From Lasioglossum baleicum (taxonomy: Eukaryota > Arthropoda > Insecta > Hymenoptera > Halictidae), in NCBI RefSeq assembly GCF_051020765.1, contig NC_134934.1:7578001-7642000 (forward strand): DNA of 64,000 bases. The letters are read 5' to 3'. The notes under the pieces are model-generated. The model saw nothing but the letters and a program-made list of their open reading frames with translations, made no database searches and was not told the DNA's origin. Positions within the stretch are counted from its first letter, which is position 1; each line of letters opens with the position of its first letter. Made by a program: the position numbers and the translations under genes. This document shows positions 33,893 through 45,316 of this stretch, piece by piece.

Positions 33893-36769
33893 TTAGAAGT
33901 TTTGTTGACGTTTCCGTTTGGTGTCCATAGCGTCAAGAATTGGTTGCCTCTTTGTTTGGTACCTTCTTCTTAGCTCGTCGATTTCCCGCTCCATTTCTGC
34001 GTCCAAATTAGCCATTCGTTGCTGTAGTTCCTCGTATGAGAGAAACTTCAGCTGCAGGAGATGGTTGTTTATCTATATTCAAGTTTCTTTTACATGATGC
34101 CTAAAGTGGCACTAACGTCGATCGATTTTAAGCTCAAAGAAATGCGCGCGCGACCAGCAGAAACTAATTAAAGCTACTCTTGTCTTATATACTGTTTGAA
34201 AATCTGTAAGAGTTTGTTACTTACGAAATCAAAATCGCGTTCCGTGAAGACATTTTGAAATTTCGATATGTTATTATGTGGTTGTTCTTGCACAGGATGA
34301 GAGATCTGGTTAAGCTGTAATTGTAGATGGCTTTGAAACCTTTGAGATTCTGAAGGGCTTCGTAACTCTAATTTACTTTCATTTTCTGGATTATGTGCTC
34401 CAAGGATTTGTCCATTACCCTGATGATTAACAAATGATATATATATGTTGATAGTTGGCGTTAAAAAGCCATATTGATCTTACCTTTCCTATTTCGGGCG
34501 CTTCTTTCTTATCGAAATGGTCTAAAAATAATGGTCGATACTTCTTACCGGATTCAACTGACCCTGTATTGTGACCTGTCAGGAAATTACATTTTAGTCG
34601 TTTACATTGAAATACATTGAAAGAAATGTTTTTACTAACGCTTCATTGTTGCTTCGGTGTCCGTGTCGCTATTGATAACCATTGTTCCCAAGTCCAACAT
34701 TGCGGAAACAAGTGTTCCTGTGTCTGGAAGATCATGACTTGGTACCAAAGTTCCTGTATCCTCTGGCAAAGGTTTCATTGTTCCGCTACAGTCTTCTTCG
34801 TCCTAATTGCGAGTACGAAATTTTGATTATGGATATCGATACGCAAGTTTACGGTTATTCGTAATAAACGTAAATACGGATAAGTACCGAATCTTCCGTC
34901 TGGTTTTGGTTCTTTATTGCAACGTTATTGATTACGTGAGCACGATGCGCGCTCTGTTTCTCTCGTATTTCATGAGCCTCTGCGATCATCTGACTTAGAA
35001 TACTGGGTTGTTTGGCATTACCTATAAATTCGTGATTCAAAAGCTCGGTAGCTGTAGATCTTTCTTCTGGATTTTTAACAAGGCACCCGCTGACAAAATC
35101 AATAAATTCGGGACTCCACTGGTCAGGCTCACGAAAGCTCGGTGGAGGTTTAGTTGGAATCATAAATATCGCTCTCATCGGATGTATGTCGCCGTATGGT
35201 GGCTTTCCTTCTGCCATCTCCAAGGCAGTTATACCGAGCGACCATATGTCCGCGACGCAATCGTATCCAATTTCTTGAATCACTTCTGGAGCCATCCAAA
35301 ATGGAGTTCCTATCACTGTGTTACGTTTCGCCATTGTATCCTGGGAGAAAGTATTCGTCATTACCTCCTTGCTAATTGAAAAATAATCGATAATTTATTA
35401 CTAGACAGCGGATTGTATACATTTATGACAAAAATGAGTAGGTGTGATTTAAAACAGTAAAAGATTAGAAGAATTTCAAAGTACTGTTATATTATTTTCG
35501 ACCTATTAAACATATTAAGAAAAAAAAATAAATTTCCATTTCACTCCAGTTTGTTGCAATTCAGATAGAAATTTTTTATTTTCCATAAAGATCCGCTGTC
35601 TGTTTATTACTAAGCCGATAGTGCTCACAGTTAACTGTCCTGCTACACCAAAATCTGCTAGCTTTGCATGCCCTTCGTTATTGAGCAGAATGTTTCCTGC
35701 TTTAATGTCTCTGTGTATTTTTCTTCTCAGATGAAGGTACTCCAAACCCTTCAGGGTGTCACTGAGGATTGTTGCTATCTCGTCTTCTTGCAGAGTTTTC
35801 TTTCTTAACCTCATGATGTCGCTAACAGATCCTGCTCCACAATATTCCATCACGATCTGTGAAATTGTACCCTTATAAGTGCAAATAAATGTTAGATCGA
35901 TGCGATAGTTCTCGCCAACATAGGGATGCTTCAAGTTACCCATAAATCAGTGTTCTTAAAGTAGCTTCCATAATATTTAACAACATATGGAGAATCGCAT
36001 TGTTGCATAATAGAAATTTCTTTTATAATTTCCTGCAAGTCTGTATCAACCGGTACCTGTTTGATGGCAAGTACCTGTCCGCTTTCTTTGTGCAATGCTT
36101 TGTAAACTGATCCATAGGATCTGCACAAGGAAAATTAGCATGATACAACGATCGATACAATAGTTCTCTTCCATGATTAACAACTTACCCTTCTCCCAAC
36201 TTGCATATTATGTCGAATACCTCTTCCGGTTGTCTTGTTAAACTTTCCTCTGACAACTTTTTCAATTCACTAAAAAATAGATTACATGGAATATTAAATG
36301 GAATACAATTGAATATTTCTGATCGTATAATATATGTAGATATTTGTAGACTTTATATATTTTCACATAAGAACGCTTGTATTATGAAAGGACGTTTGTG
36401 GCAAACTCCATACTACAAAGTCATGTTTTGATTTGCATTAGCACAGGGAATTAAGTGTACCGAGCAACGGACTCCAATTACTGTAAACAAACTTTGAAAG
36501 GTTCTCGGGGTTAAACGGTGACCGAGGTTTCTTGAGAAAAGTGAAGGTAATTAGAAATTCAATAAATAATGTAACGAAATTGACAATGCAGGTTAACAAA
36601 GAAACAAAGAATCGATACAGCGCGATTGTTTCGCCGAATAAGAGAAACGTGCAATGGATCGTGGGGCCGACTCATTCTAGCTACAAATAACTTCCATCGG
36701 TGAGTTGGCGACGTTCTGCCAGTTTGAAAAACACGAAGTAAAAACAATTAAATACCTCTTCGAAGACAT
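33893..36769 (-). CDS. hpo: Hippo serine/threonine kinase (MST1/2 orthologue), complete
   Basis: Core Hippo-pathway kinase that phosphorylates Warts/LATS, which in turn inactivates Yorkie. Exons in transcript order: 36769-36756, 36269-36189, 36120-35940, 35856-35629, 35340-34888, 34802-34640, 34575-34484, 34419-34225, 34051-33893. They join in frame to 521 aa. It starts MSSKSELKKLSEESLTRQPE. The kinase domain runs from about 28 to 285: glycine loop GEGSYGSV, VLAIK (Lys about 52), HRDIKAGN (Asp about 142), DFG (about 160), and the activation segment MAKRNTVIGTPFWMAPE with the autophosphorylation Thr near 176. A Ser/Thr/acidic linker follows (DTGTLV repeats, TMVINSDTD). The last exon is the SARAH dimerisation helix (FLSYEELQQRMANLDAEMER ... 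KRQPILDAMDTKRKRQQNF). A MITE sits in intron 4. The start is 2.95 kb from divergent yki. Confidence 0.97.
35403..35601. mobile_element. MITE, TAGACTGCGGAT family (hpo intron 4)
   Basis: Ends AGACAGCGGATTGTATACA and, reverse-complemented, GACAGCGGATCTTTATGG. The body is near-identical in blocks to 31148-31348 (tgacaaaaatgagtaggtgt; cctattaaacatattaag). It is inserted between the DFG-containing exon and the activation-loop exon of Hippo. Confidence 0.85.
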
Positions 36770-39718
36770 TTTCGCTTTCTCGCGTGAACGAGTTCCTACT
36801 TGAATAAAAACACCTTCAATATGTACACAAATAACTTAACTTGGATAAAACAGATATCATTCCGGTTGCGAAAACATGGTCAATTTAAAATAGAAGTGTT
36901 ACATTTTTGTCAATAAATTAAAGTAACCACACAACCGAAATATCGAAAACCATCGACCAACCGGTGCAGTAGTAGATGGCGAAACTAAATACATACAGGC
37001 TCACCGATTGCACGGAGAGGGATGGTTTCGTTCAAATACGAGCACTGTTCACGGGTTCAGTCGAAACCAGTCGAAACTGGTCGAAACATGATCGGAAAGT
37101 GATCTCTGATCTTGGGATTAGAGATGATGATTCCTGAGGTGCTTCTAAGCACCTTTTTCCTTTGCCAATTCGCGCCGAAACGCTTTATTTTCGAGTTATC
37201 AACGAAAAACATGGACCAATCAGCGATAGGTCCGCTGACGTCACGACGTTGACATTGGCCAAGCCAGAATCCGGCCGCTGTAGTCGCGCTCTGATTGATC
37301 CGTGTTTTTACGAAACAATACATAAATATACTTGTAACTGTTGTATACCTCGCTTTTATATCGCTATTCATTATCTTGTGACGTGCTTGTGGGCACCAGT
37401 ACTCCGTCATCTTGGAACACTGCGTCTTATGCATAGGTATAGTAAATGTACAGGAAAGTCGAGAGTCCAGTGAGGCAAAGTGGTAAGAATAAACATTTGT
37501 ATCTCAAATATACTTCATATATATATTGATTATTTCATGATAAAATGCCAAATTCTTTGAAATTATCCTGTTCATTCTTTCCGTGTACTGTGTACATGGC
37601 GCACAAGGAAAAGTATTTGTGTCATATCTATAGGTTTATATGGTCTAAGTCCTAATACCTATGCCGAGTCCGAGTCTATAAGTATATATGGTCGAAGGTT
37701 GAAACCAATAACATGTGCAAACTACACTGTATATCTTATAATGTTGTTCAATACATTGCATTTTATTACTATGCTGAGTTGCAAATTTGTAATTCTTTCG
37801 ATAAAAAATATAAACAGGCAAGGGATGCATATATGTACAGTATAAATTTTATATTTCCCACGCATTGTGGTATCGCGTTAACAGAAAAATGTATCGAGTT
37901 ACATGACTTTGTATTGTGATCTATGGGTGGATTAACGCGTGCGTGAAACGATGGCCGTTCGAATTTTCGCCACGATAAGCGAGGTAAACGGAAATAGAGG
38001 CTTCAAAAATAGACGCGAGTCTCTATTTCGATTGAAACTCGAAAAAATCAGTGAAGACGTACGCGTCCGACGCGTACGAAATTTGTATTTTCAAAATAGT
38101 TGAATCGATCGTTGGCCAATCAGGATACAATCCCAATTCTCTCAATCTTGTAAACTGTACTTTAAACTCTGCGTATTTATTGCGGTTGGTGTAGCAGAAG
38201 TGTCAAGAAAAATGTTGTTGCCTCAAGAATCATTCTTATATATAGAATGAAAATGGACCGAAGAATATCTTCGTCTTTCGCCGCGAGTCAGCGTTCAACG
38301 GATAATGAACAACAGGGTAAAAGTATATTTGCTTCTAATATTACCTTAAAAATAGTGTCCACAGATACGTTTAGACGAGTTCGTACAGTTTGAGCGGAAA
38401 TTGGCAATTTAGTCGTTGATCGATTTCTTAAAATGATCTAGAAACAACGTCATCGTTCCGAACAAGTTTCAAAATACCGAAACATGGTCGTTACGTAAGA
38501 AAAACTGCTAGAAACGACGTATCTTGGGGCGGAGTTTTCGTTCTAGAGATCGTTTCCACGTTCCAATCTGGAGACGCAGCTTTTTGCATTGTTGAACGAG
38601 GAATACGACGATCGTTCATCGGGATTTTCGTGGTGTTCGACCGAACCGCGGAGATCGAATGATCGAGAATCGATCTCGGGAGTGCATGGATCTCGAGTTT
38701 GAATTTACCGCCGGTGTGTTTTGGTAGAAGGCACAGCCACAGGATGGCGATGATGTTGCATGCATCGTTCGAACACACGGGAGTTTCTAGGCGCTATACG
38801 TAATCGCGTGTCCACGCACGGTGAACGCTAGCACTCGTTTGCTAGACGGCCGGCTAGCAAAACGAGTCGATTTCTCTTGGTGCGCGATTTCGCGGTAGAA
38901 CGGTGGAGGAGAGACGTCGTTGCTCGTCGTGGGATATCGTAGGGTACGCGCGAGGCATCGTCGAGGGCTGAGGGCGAACGAAACAAAAAACGGGGGAGTC
39001 TCCGTTGGATCCGAAACGACGACGAAACGGAGCGGCGACGGCGGCGGCGGCATTGTCCTGCTTGTTTTGTTGTCTCGCGTGAAACGCACAGGTGGAACAG
39101 AGAGGAAGCGATCGCGTTCGTCGAGGGACCCGAGAGAGGAGTGACGGAGGAGAGCGAGACACGGTGTGTGTACGACTAGAGCAGACGACTGGCTGTTCCG
39201 TCGTGTAGAGGAACGCGCTGGCATAGGTGTACATACCGTAAAAGAAGACAACTCGAGGAAACGGCGAGGCGATCGTAAAAGGTAGAAAGAAGGAAAGAAA
39301 GACGGCTATCGAATCGGAGGAAGAGGAAGAAAGAAATAAAGAGAGACAGACAGACAGACAGGCAGAGGCAGAAGGAGATTGTGAGAGAGCAAGACACAGA
39401 CAGACACAGAGAAAGAGAGGAACGGCTGTGTTGAGGCAAGAACAGGCTCACGCGAAAGAGAACGACAGGAACGGAACGGGACCGAAAGGGACACGAGATA
39501 GATAGATAGCTAGAAGAGAAAGAAAGAAAGAAAGAAGGAAAGACAGACGGTTGCACGGAGAAAGAGGGAGGTAGAGAGAGAGAGAGAGAGGGTGATAAAG
39601 AGAAGAAACGAAAGGTAGTCCAGTGGTAGAACAGGACACGAGGGAGGGAAGGAAGGAGAGACAGGCACGCGAAGTAACCGCGTTAGATCTGCGAGCTGGG
39701 AGAGCTGCGTGATCCAAA
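36770..39718. promoter_or_regulatory. Shared hpo/yki upstream region
   Basis: A 2.95-kb interval between two divergent start codons. Near hpo (37055-37090) are three direct copies of TCGAAAC(C/T)(A/G)G(T)-like units. 37940-38200 contains the palindrome GTACGCGTCCGACGCGTAC (about 38059). From about 38500 to 39300 the sequence is GC-rich with many CpG. 39290-39610 is a purine-rich tract on the + strand with GACA, GATA, GAAA and GA short repeats, probably the yki 5' UTR and core promoter (GAGA-type). The exact transcription starts cannot be placed from sequence alone. Confidence 0.5.
39330..39610 (+). repeat. Purine-rich short-repeat tract upstream of yki
   Basis: Clustered short runs: (GACA)n with AGACAGACAGACAGG near 39345-39360, (GATA)n near 39497-39508, (GAAA)n near 39518-39540 and (GA)n near 39573-39590. 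The strand asymmetry (almost no pyrimidine runs on +) suggests a transcribed 5' UTR or a GAGA-type promoter. This is inference. Confidence 0.7.
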
Positions 39719-40371
39719 ATGGCGCTGAACCAGGACGTGGACCCGTTGAGTACTCTCGTGGTGAGGATGGATCAGAACTCCGAGTCGGATCTGCAGGCGT
39801 TGTTCGACAGCGTCCTGAAGCCCGATCTGTCGAAACGTCCGCTCCAAGTGCCGTTACGCATGCGCAATCTACCGGATTCCTTCTTCAATCCGCCGTCGAC
39901 GGGCAGCAAGAGCCCCTCGATCTCGCATTCCCGGGAGAATTCGGCGGATTCTGCTTTCGGCGCGGCCGCGGTGGTGGCAGTCGCGGGCGGGGGGGCCGGA
40001 CCCGGGACCGGTGGAAACGCCGGCGGGACCGGCGCGCAGGGGACCGGCCCGGGCCCGGCCTCGGGACAACCTGCCAGCGGGAACGGTGCCGCCACCGGGA
40101 CGAATGCCGCAGGTGCAGCAGCGGCTGCGGTCGCGGCCGCCGCCGGCCTCACGGTCGCTCATCCTCGAGCCCACAGCAGCCCAGCATCGCTGCAACAAAC
40201 GTACGCGTCCGCTCAGCAGGCGCCGCAGCACGCGCCCCAACCGCACGCGCGTCACCACCATCACCAGAAGCAACGCAGCTACGACGTCATCAGCACGGTC
40301 GACGACCTGGGTCCCCTGCCGCACGGATGGGAACAGGCGCGCACCCCCGAGGGACAGATCTACTTCCTCAA
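39719..40371 (+). CDS. yki: Yorkie (YAP orthologue), first coding exon
   Basis: Transcriptional coactivator that binds Scalloped/TEAD and is kept cytoplasmic by Hippo-Warts signalling. This exon gives 217 complete codons plus 2 nt. It contains the TEAD-binding region (DLQALFDSVLKP at 24-35, VPLRMRNLPDSFF at 44-56). HSRENS (70-75) is the first HxRxxS Warts site. HPRAHSSPASL (148-158) is the YAP-Ser127-equivalent 14-3-3 site. Then follow a Gln/His linker and the start of WW domain 1 (LGPLPHGWEQARTPEGQIYFL). The donor AA|GTGAGT cuts WW1 in phase 2, exactly as YFLN/H would need. Residues 79-146 are an Ala/Gly/Thr/Pro-rich insert, longer than in typical YAP. The remaining WW and C-terminal exons were not found in the window. 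The ATG is preceded by the purine-rich leader. Identity is secure; the gene is incomplete here. Confidence 0.96.
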
Positions 40372-40714
40372 GTGAGTACTATACTTTGATATACATTCCT
40401 TATACTATTCCATTCTGTTCGCACTATGTATGTATTCGCCTTAGGGTACGAGTACAACGGAGCTGCGGTATTAGAGAAAAGAGCGGCGCTTTTGTTGATC
40501 GCGCGCGCTTGCCAGTCGATAGGGTACCAGTACAACGGAGTTGCTAGCGAAAAGAGCGTCGTCAGAGCGTCGCTTTTGACTAAGCGCACCTCTACTTGCC
40601 GCTTCAACGTGAACGCTCCCACTAGAAAACTATACCTACATTCTATTTCCACGCTTCGCGCACTCTTCGCTGGTGTCGCAACTCCATCGTACAGTCAACC
40701 CTTCTACAACGCTA

Positions 40715-40903
40715 TTAACCCCTTGCACTATGATTCATTGATGGTTACAATCATTTGAATTTCTATCAAATTGATATCTACTGGATGCCTATGTATTGTC
40801 TGATCACTACACATACATATATCAACAGCAATAAAATCAAATTTTATTCGAAGATTTAAACGAAATTAGTAACACGTGTATAAAATTTAGTGGAAGGGGT
40901 TAA
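40715..40903. mobile_element. TTAA-flanked piggyBac-type MITE
   Basis: 189 bp between TTAA tetranucleotides. Left end TTAACCCCTTGCACTATGA; right end, reverse-complemented, TTAACCCCTTCCACTAAA. No coding capacity. TTAA duplication with TTAACCCTTTGC-like ends marks piggyBac-derived elements (established), matching 20020-20830. Confidence 0.7.
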
Positions 40904-41026
40904 TTCGTACATACCGCAGTTTATGGCAAGCGCGTTACAGGTAGAGGTGGGGTCATGTATATTATAGATAGGTTCGAATCTCGTTGGAAAAGTTCTTCAG
41001 AATGTTGACCTTGACAACGTATGTAT

Positions 41027-41565
41027 GTATAATCAATTTCACCCTTTGGTAAATGAATTTCACCCTTTTGTAAATGAATTTCGCCCTTTTACAAACCAAT
41101 TTCTCTCTTTTGCAAATCGATTTCAACATTTCACAAATAAAGTATTTCTGAGTAAGTTTTTGTTAAAAGAATCAAATCAAATGTAAATTAATTGTTGAGA
41201 AATTCAAAATTTTATTTATTACAAAGATGTACATCAAATACTTATTTAAAGTAATTACCGATTCGTTAACTTTGTAACGCATGAAAACTGTGTGCAGATA
41301 TGTATATTCCTTGTAACCATTTTCTGATTAATAAATTTTAAAACTGAAAGTACATATGTATATTTATTGAAGCGTATTGAGTATTAAGTCTTATGTGTCC
41401 CTCGCAGTAATGCCACCGTTCGCGTGTGTCTAAATAAATATATAATTTAATCTATATCAGTATGAAAGTTAATCTATAAATAAATAAATAATTAATTTTA
41501 AATATTCTTAATAGGTGAAATTGATTTGCAGAAGGGTAAAATTCGAGTGTGAATCCTGTATGTAA
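41027..41565. mobile_element. Element with subterminal TTTCACCCTTTTGCAAAT repeats, copy A
   Basis: The 5' part carries four to five tandem about 20-bp units (AATTTCACCCTTTTGTAAATG type, 41034-41135). The 3' part carries the same unit inverted (GGTGAAATTGATTTGCAGAAGGG, 41514-41536). The middle shares with copies B and C the blocks aattaccaattcattaactttgtaacg-like sequence and tattgagtcttatg...tccctcgcagt. Non-coding. Confidence 0.7.
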
Positions 41566-42264
41566 AATTACCTAAGAATTCGTTGAGAAATTCCAAAATA
41601 ATAAAAAGACAATTAAAACAGTACAAATTCAATTCATAGATCTCATCGACCAATCCGTGCACCAGAGGGTTAATAAGCAAACGAATAGTTTCTCTCAAAC
41701 GTATCCTCATTCTCTCACCTTTGCGTTCTCCTCTTACTCTTGCTCCTTCTCGAGATCGCGATCTTCCTTTCGCTTTCTACCCACCAGGGCTTCGGAGTCG
41801 GAGTCGGAGTTTGGGAGTAAGTGCTGATCACTGGGGTCGGAGTTGGAGTAAGAAAAAGCTCGACTTTTGGAATCGGATATATCGAATATATCGACTCAAA
41901 CTCCAACTCTGGCTCTTTTGTTTATAAATCATTAATAAGTCTATGTAGTATACATAAATAAATTGCTAATATTCGATCTATTTCCATTTTTTTAAGCCAT
42001 CATAAAATTCTTGCTGAAATTTGATTTTTTCAATATCTACTAGTTCGTCTTTTGAATTTAAACGTCTTCGTTTTCTTCTTGAACGTTCTAATTTATCTAA
42101 ATACGCTTCGAAGTTTAACACTTCATTTGAAGAAGACGATTTCGAACTTTCGTAAGATGTAACTTCTTCATCTTGTGATTTATCAGTTTTAGACGCCAGT
42201 AACTATAACACTTTCAGGTGCATTGCAATGTTACACAGTGTCCCTTCTGCTAAGTTAATTGTTA

Positions 42265-42425
42265 AGTTTTTGAGAGCTATATTTACTATAATTAGTAAAC
42301 AGAACTGTTTAAAATAAGTAGCAGCCAAGTAACTATCCTTTCAAGGAAATTTCACATAAAACACTTCAATAGTAGGGAGTTGTCGGAAACAAAATTAAAA
42401 AATAATTTGGAGCGCGAAGGGTTAA
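42265..42425. mobile_element. 3' part of a TTAA-type MITE
   Basis: It ends AATAATTTGGAGCGCGAAGGGTTAA. The preceding about 150 bp (agagctatatttactataatta; aactatcctttcaaggaaatttca; agtagggagttgtcgg) closely match 51300-51470 and 52545-52705. The left end is not recognised here. Confidence 0.6.
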
Positions 42426-43268
42426 TATTGAATCACTCTATTTGAACTTTTTTGAGAAATTAGAATAATTGGTTTGCTTCACAACGTGAACAAAATTTTT
42501 TAACAAATTTTCCTGCGAGATCGTCAGATCTCATCATCATCGAAAATTGTTGGTCAGAACTGTCAAGAAGTGTTTATGAAGGCGGCCAACAATTTCAGTG
42601 CCTTAACGATTTAAAACTGTGCATTGAACAAAAATGGAAACAAATATGGCAAAATATATTAAAAAGTTGTTTAAGTCTCTTCCTAATCGTATCTTGGCTG
42701 TTTTAGCAAATAAAGGAAGCCAGACTAAGTATTAAAAGTAGTGATATATATTTTATTGACTTAAGTATGTGTAAATCACATTTTTCTTGTATATGTGCCA
42801 TCATTTTATTGTACCGATTTTTGCTATTTGTTGTTTCTACAAACGAACGGACATTTTCTTTAATTTTATTGTTTGCAATGTAGTTTATTTTGTAATAAAA
42901 ATGTATAAGTACCAAGAAAGACTACATTTATTATGTCCAAATGATGAAAACATTGAATTTCCGTGGTGTGCCATTTTTCTGTCGCGGAGTGTATATCTAA
43001 GGATTCTTACATTTTTCAATGTATGTATGTCGTTTATTTTCCCGCATCAATCGATTTCGATGAAACTTTCACAATGCATACAATTGACACAGATCTACAA
43101 AACATATTTTTAAATTTTCAATATAGGTCCACATAAAATAGTTGTAAAATACACCGTTTAGTATTTTCTCTGTTGTGTAGCAAACCAATTATTCTAACTT
43201 CTCAAAAAAGTTCAAACCGTATAGTCCAATATCAAAAAAGTTATCGGTTTCTTGAAAGTGTCCGAATA
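42426..43268 (+). mobile_element. Tc1-like transposon relic with transposase C-terminus
   Basis: 42520-42735 encodes, with frame breaks, the C-terminal part of a Tc1-family transposase: the DLIIIENCW block (third catalytic residue region), a helix-rich stretch, then LPNRILAVLANKGSQTKY, matching the family's MPNR...KGG.TKY ending, followed by a stop. The right terminus AAGTGTCCGAATATTAA matches the ends of the element at 56144-56622. The left half is missing. Inactive. Confidence 0.75.
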
Positions 43269-43484
43269 TTAACACTAAACCTACCGACGATCAAAAGTGA
43301 CTGATGTCTATAGTATTTTGTAAAAGTAACAAGATTAAATTTATTTATATTTTGTGCGATTTTTACTAAAATATTGCAGTCAAAAAATATATTCTAAAAA
43401 TTCCCATGAGAACACCTTTCAATAATCGTCAAATAAAAAATCTAGAAAGGGTCATTTGACCCCTCGTGGTAGGTTTAGTGTTAA
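43269..43484. mobile_element. TTAA-flanked MITE nested in the Tc1 terminus
   Basis: 216 bp with ends TTAACACTAAACCTACC and, reverse-complemented, the same 17 bases. It is bordered by TTAA on both sides. It interrupts the Tc1 terminal repeat. The flanking bases CCGAATATTAA and TTAATGGGAGT, read through a single TTAA, match the reverse complement of the intact left terminus at 56149-56162. Confidence 0.85.
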
Positions 43485-44993
43485 TGGGAGTGAAACTTGT
43501 CACTTTTAGTGCTTCGTAAATTTACTGTTATTAACTTCAATAAACTGAAACCTTTACCTTTTAACTGCTTTGACCTACTTCCTCAAGTGCTTTGGTCTAC
43601 ATATACATTTTTCCAAATAGCTTCGGCCTATATAAATTTCTGAATTGCACCGGCTTGTTTTGGTCACAAATGCATAAAATGACTAGGCTCTTCTGAAGGT
43701 CAATTATGTCCTGTTAAAACATAAATCCTCAATTACAATAAATCTCGATGGGACCTGACTTTTACAGCAGGTCTGGGTTAGGACACTTTTGTTCCAGAAC
43801 GAGCGAACCGCTCAACCATGAATTAGTTCTTTCTTTCACGGAATATCCAGAATAATTTCTTTCTATTTTTACGTTAACATGTACCGTGATGTTGCACTTA
43901 AAATTTATAAACAAACGGCGAACCTCAATAAGACGATCCCAATTAGAGCCCGATTCCGGGAACTTCTAAAACCTGGGTCGGCTTTATTTACTGCCGCACC
44001 CTCAGACGAAGCTTCCGTTTGTGTTTGCGTGTCGGTTTCGCTGCTTCTGTTACCTGCGGACCCTATCCACCTAGCCGGATTTCAGGGAGCTTATCGTTCA
44101 GGAGTTCGACACATTGGAACAATGTAATGCGCATCGTCTAGACTCGGTGTCTCGTGGTCCCGTTTCTCGGTGACCGGGACCGATCTAGAGAGTTCAAAAG
44201 CAATCTGAACCGTTTCGGGTCATTTATCGGAGAATCTGCGTAGTTACGACGTCGATCCGTTTTGGTCGTGCGTCCGTGTGTTAGGGTCCCACATACCTCA
44301 AGGCCGTCACCGTCTTTATCGCCTGCTCGGTTCACTCGTCTCGTCTCGTCTCGTTCCGTTCCGTTCCCGTCTCGTCCCGTCTCTCGGTCGCGTTTGCCCC
44401 CACTTGTTCCCAGCCGAGTATCGTTGGGTCCCCGCCGACCCTTATTCTCTTCTCTTCTCTTTTCCCGCGTGGTCGTTTCTCCTCGTCAATCGTTCGGGAC
44501 GCCTACTCGATACCGTCTTCGTCCCCAGCACCTCCTCTGGCTCTCCTGCTTCGCTTCGCCTCGACCCGCCTGGCCTCGCCACGCCATCGTCTCGTCTCGT
44601 CTCCTCCGCTCGTCCAACCTGATCCACCTGCGCCGCGACTAGGATTCCCACGTGTCACCTGTCGTGGGAAACGCTCCCCGTGTGCTTTGTCGCCTCGCTC
44701 ACCTCCTCCTCCCACTCACCTGTCTTTGACCCGCACAGGACCTTACCCACGGGGATGATTATGCTCGACTTTCGGGGTAGCATCTCGCTCTTGTTTGCCT
44801 TTTCCGCCCTGTCGTCTGTTTTTTTTTGCACAGATTTTTCAAATTTACAACCGGCATTGTTACATTACGGGGGATATTTACACCCGTAGAACCTATTTTG
44901 ACCCGTAGAATTACCCTTTGAAACGAGCACACCGTAGTAGTCGAACGTTATTTAATTTATACGAATTTTCCTGGGGATATTGAAGACCTTACA

Positions 44994-45316
44994 AGGGAAG
45001 AACCCCAAGTTTCCGACTTCGATTTTCATAATTTTTTTGTGAGATGATGGTATACGGATCCCTAATTATGTATGCAAAATATTAGGTGTAGTTACAATTA
45101 AAGTTTCATACCTTGTTGATATACATACCACGATTTGAGAGCTGTAGTTTTCGAAGTTCCATTAGCCATGTAAGCGTGATTCACAGTTATGAAATTTTAA
45201 TTGTTTATATCTTTAAAACTATTGAGTAACTACACCTAATATTTTGCATAGATTATTAGGGATCCATATACCATATCATCTCACAAAAAATTATCAAAAT
45301 TGGTCCTTCCCTTCAC
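44994..45316. mobile_element. Foldback MITE
   Basis: The arms at about 44994-45096 and 45222-45316 are reverse complements (GTGAGATGATGGTATACGGA / TCCATATACCATATCATCTC; GCAAAATATTAGGTGTAGTTA and its complement). The ends read GGGAAGAACC and GGTCCTTCCC. The spacer of about 125 bp is non-coding. Confidence 0.75.

Noticed and set aside
38491..38778. Minus-strand stretch with CNIIAILWLCLLPKHTGGKFKLEI, reminiscent of the N-terminus of a Serrate/Jagged ligand
   Set aside because: There is no in-frame ATG after the upstream stop, and no MNNL, DSL or EGF-repeat exon anywhere in the window. The likeness covers only a hydrophobic stretch and a few residues.
39709..40547. Long overlapping frames (226, 178 and 151 aa) on both strands over the yki exon
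   Set aside because: Shadows of the GC-rich yki coding frame; only the 39719 frame has conserved domains.
44262..44715. Several 70-126 aa frames on both strands
   Set aside because: They lie on CGTCTC/GTTCC pentamer repeats in a GC-rich island; low complexity.
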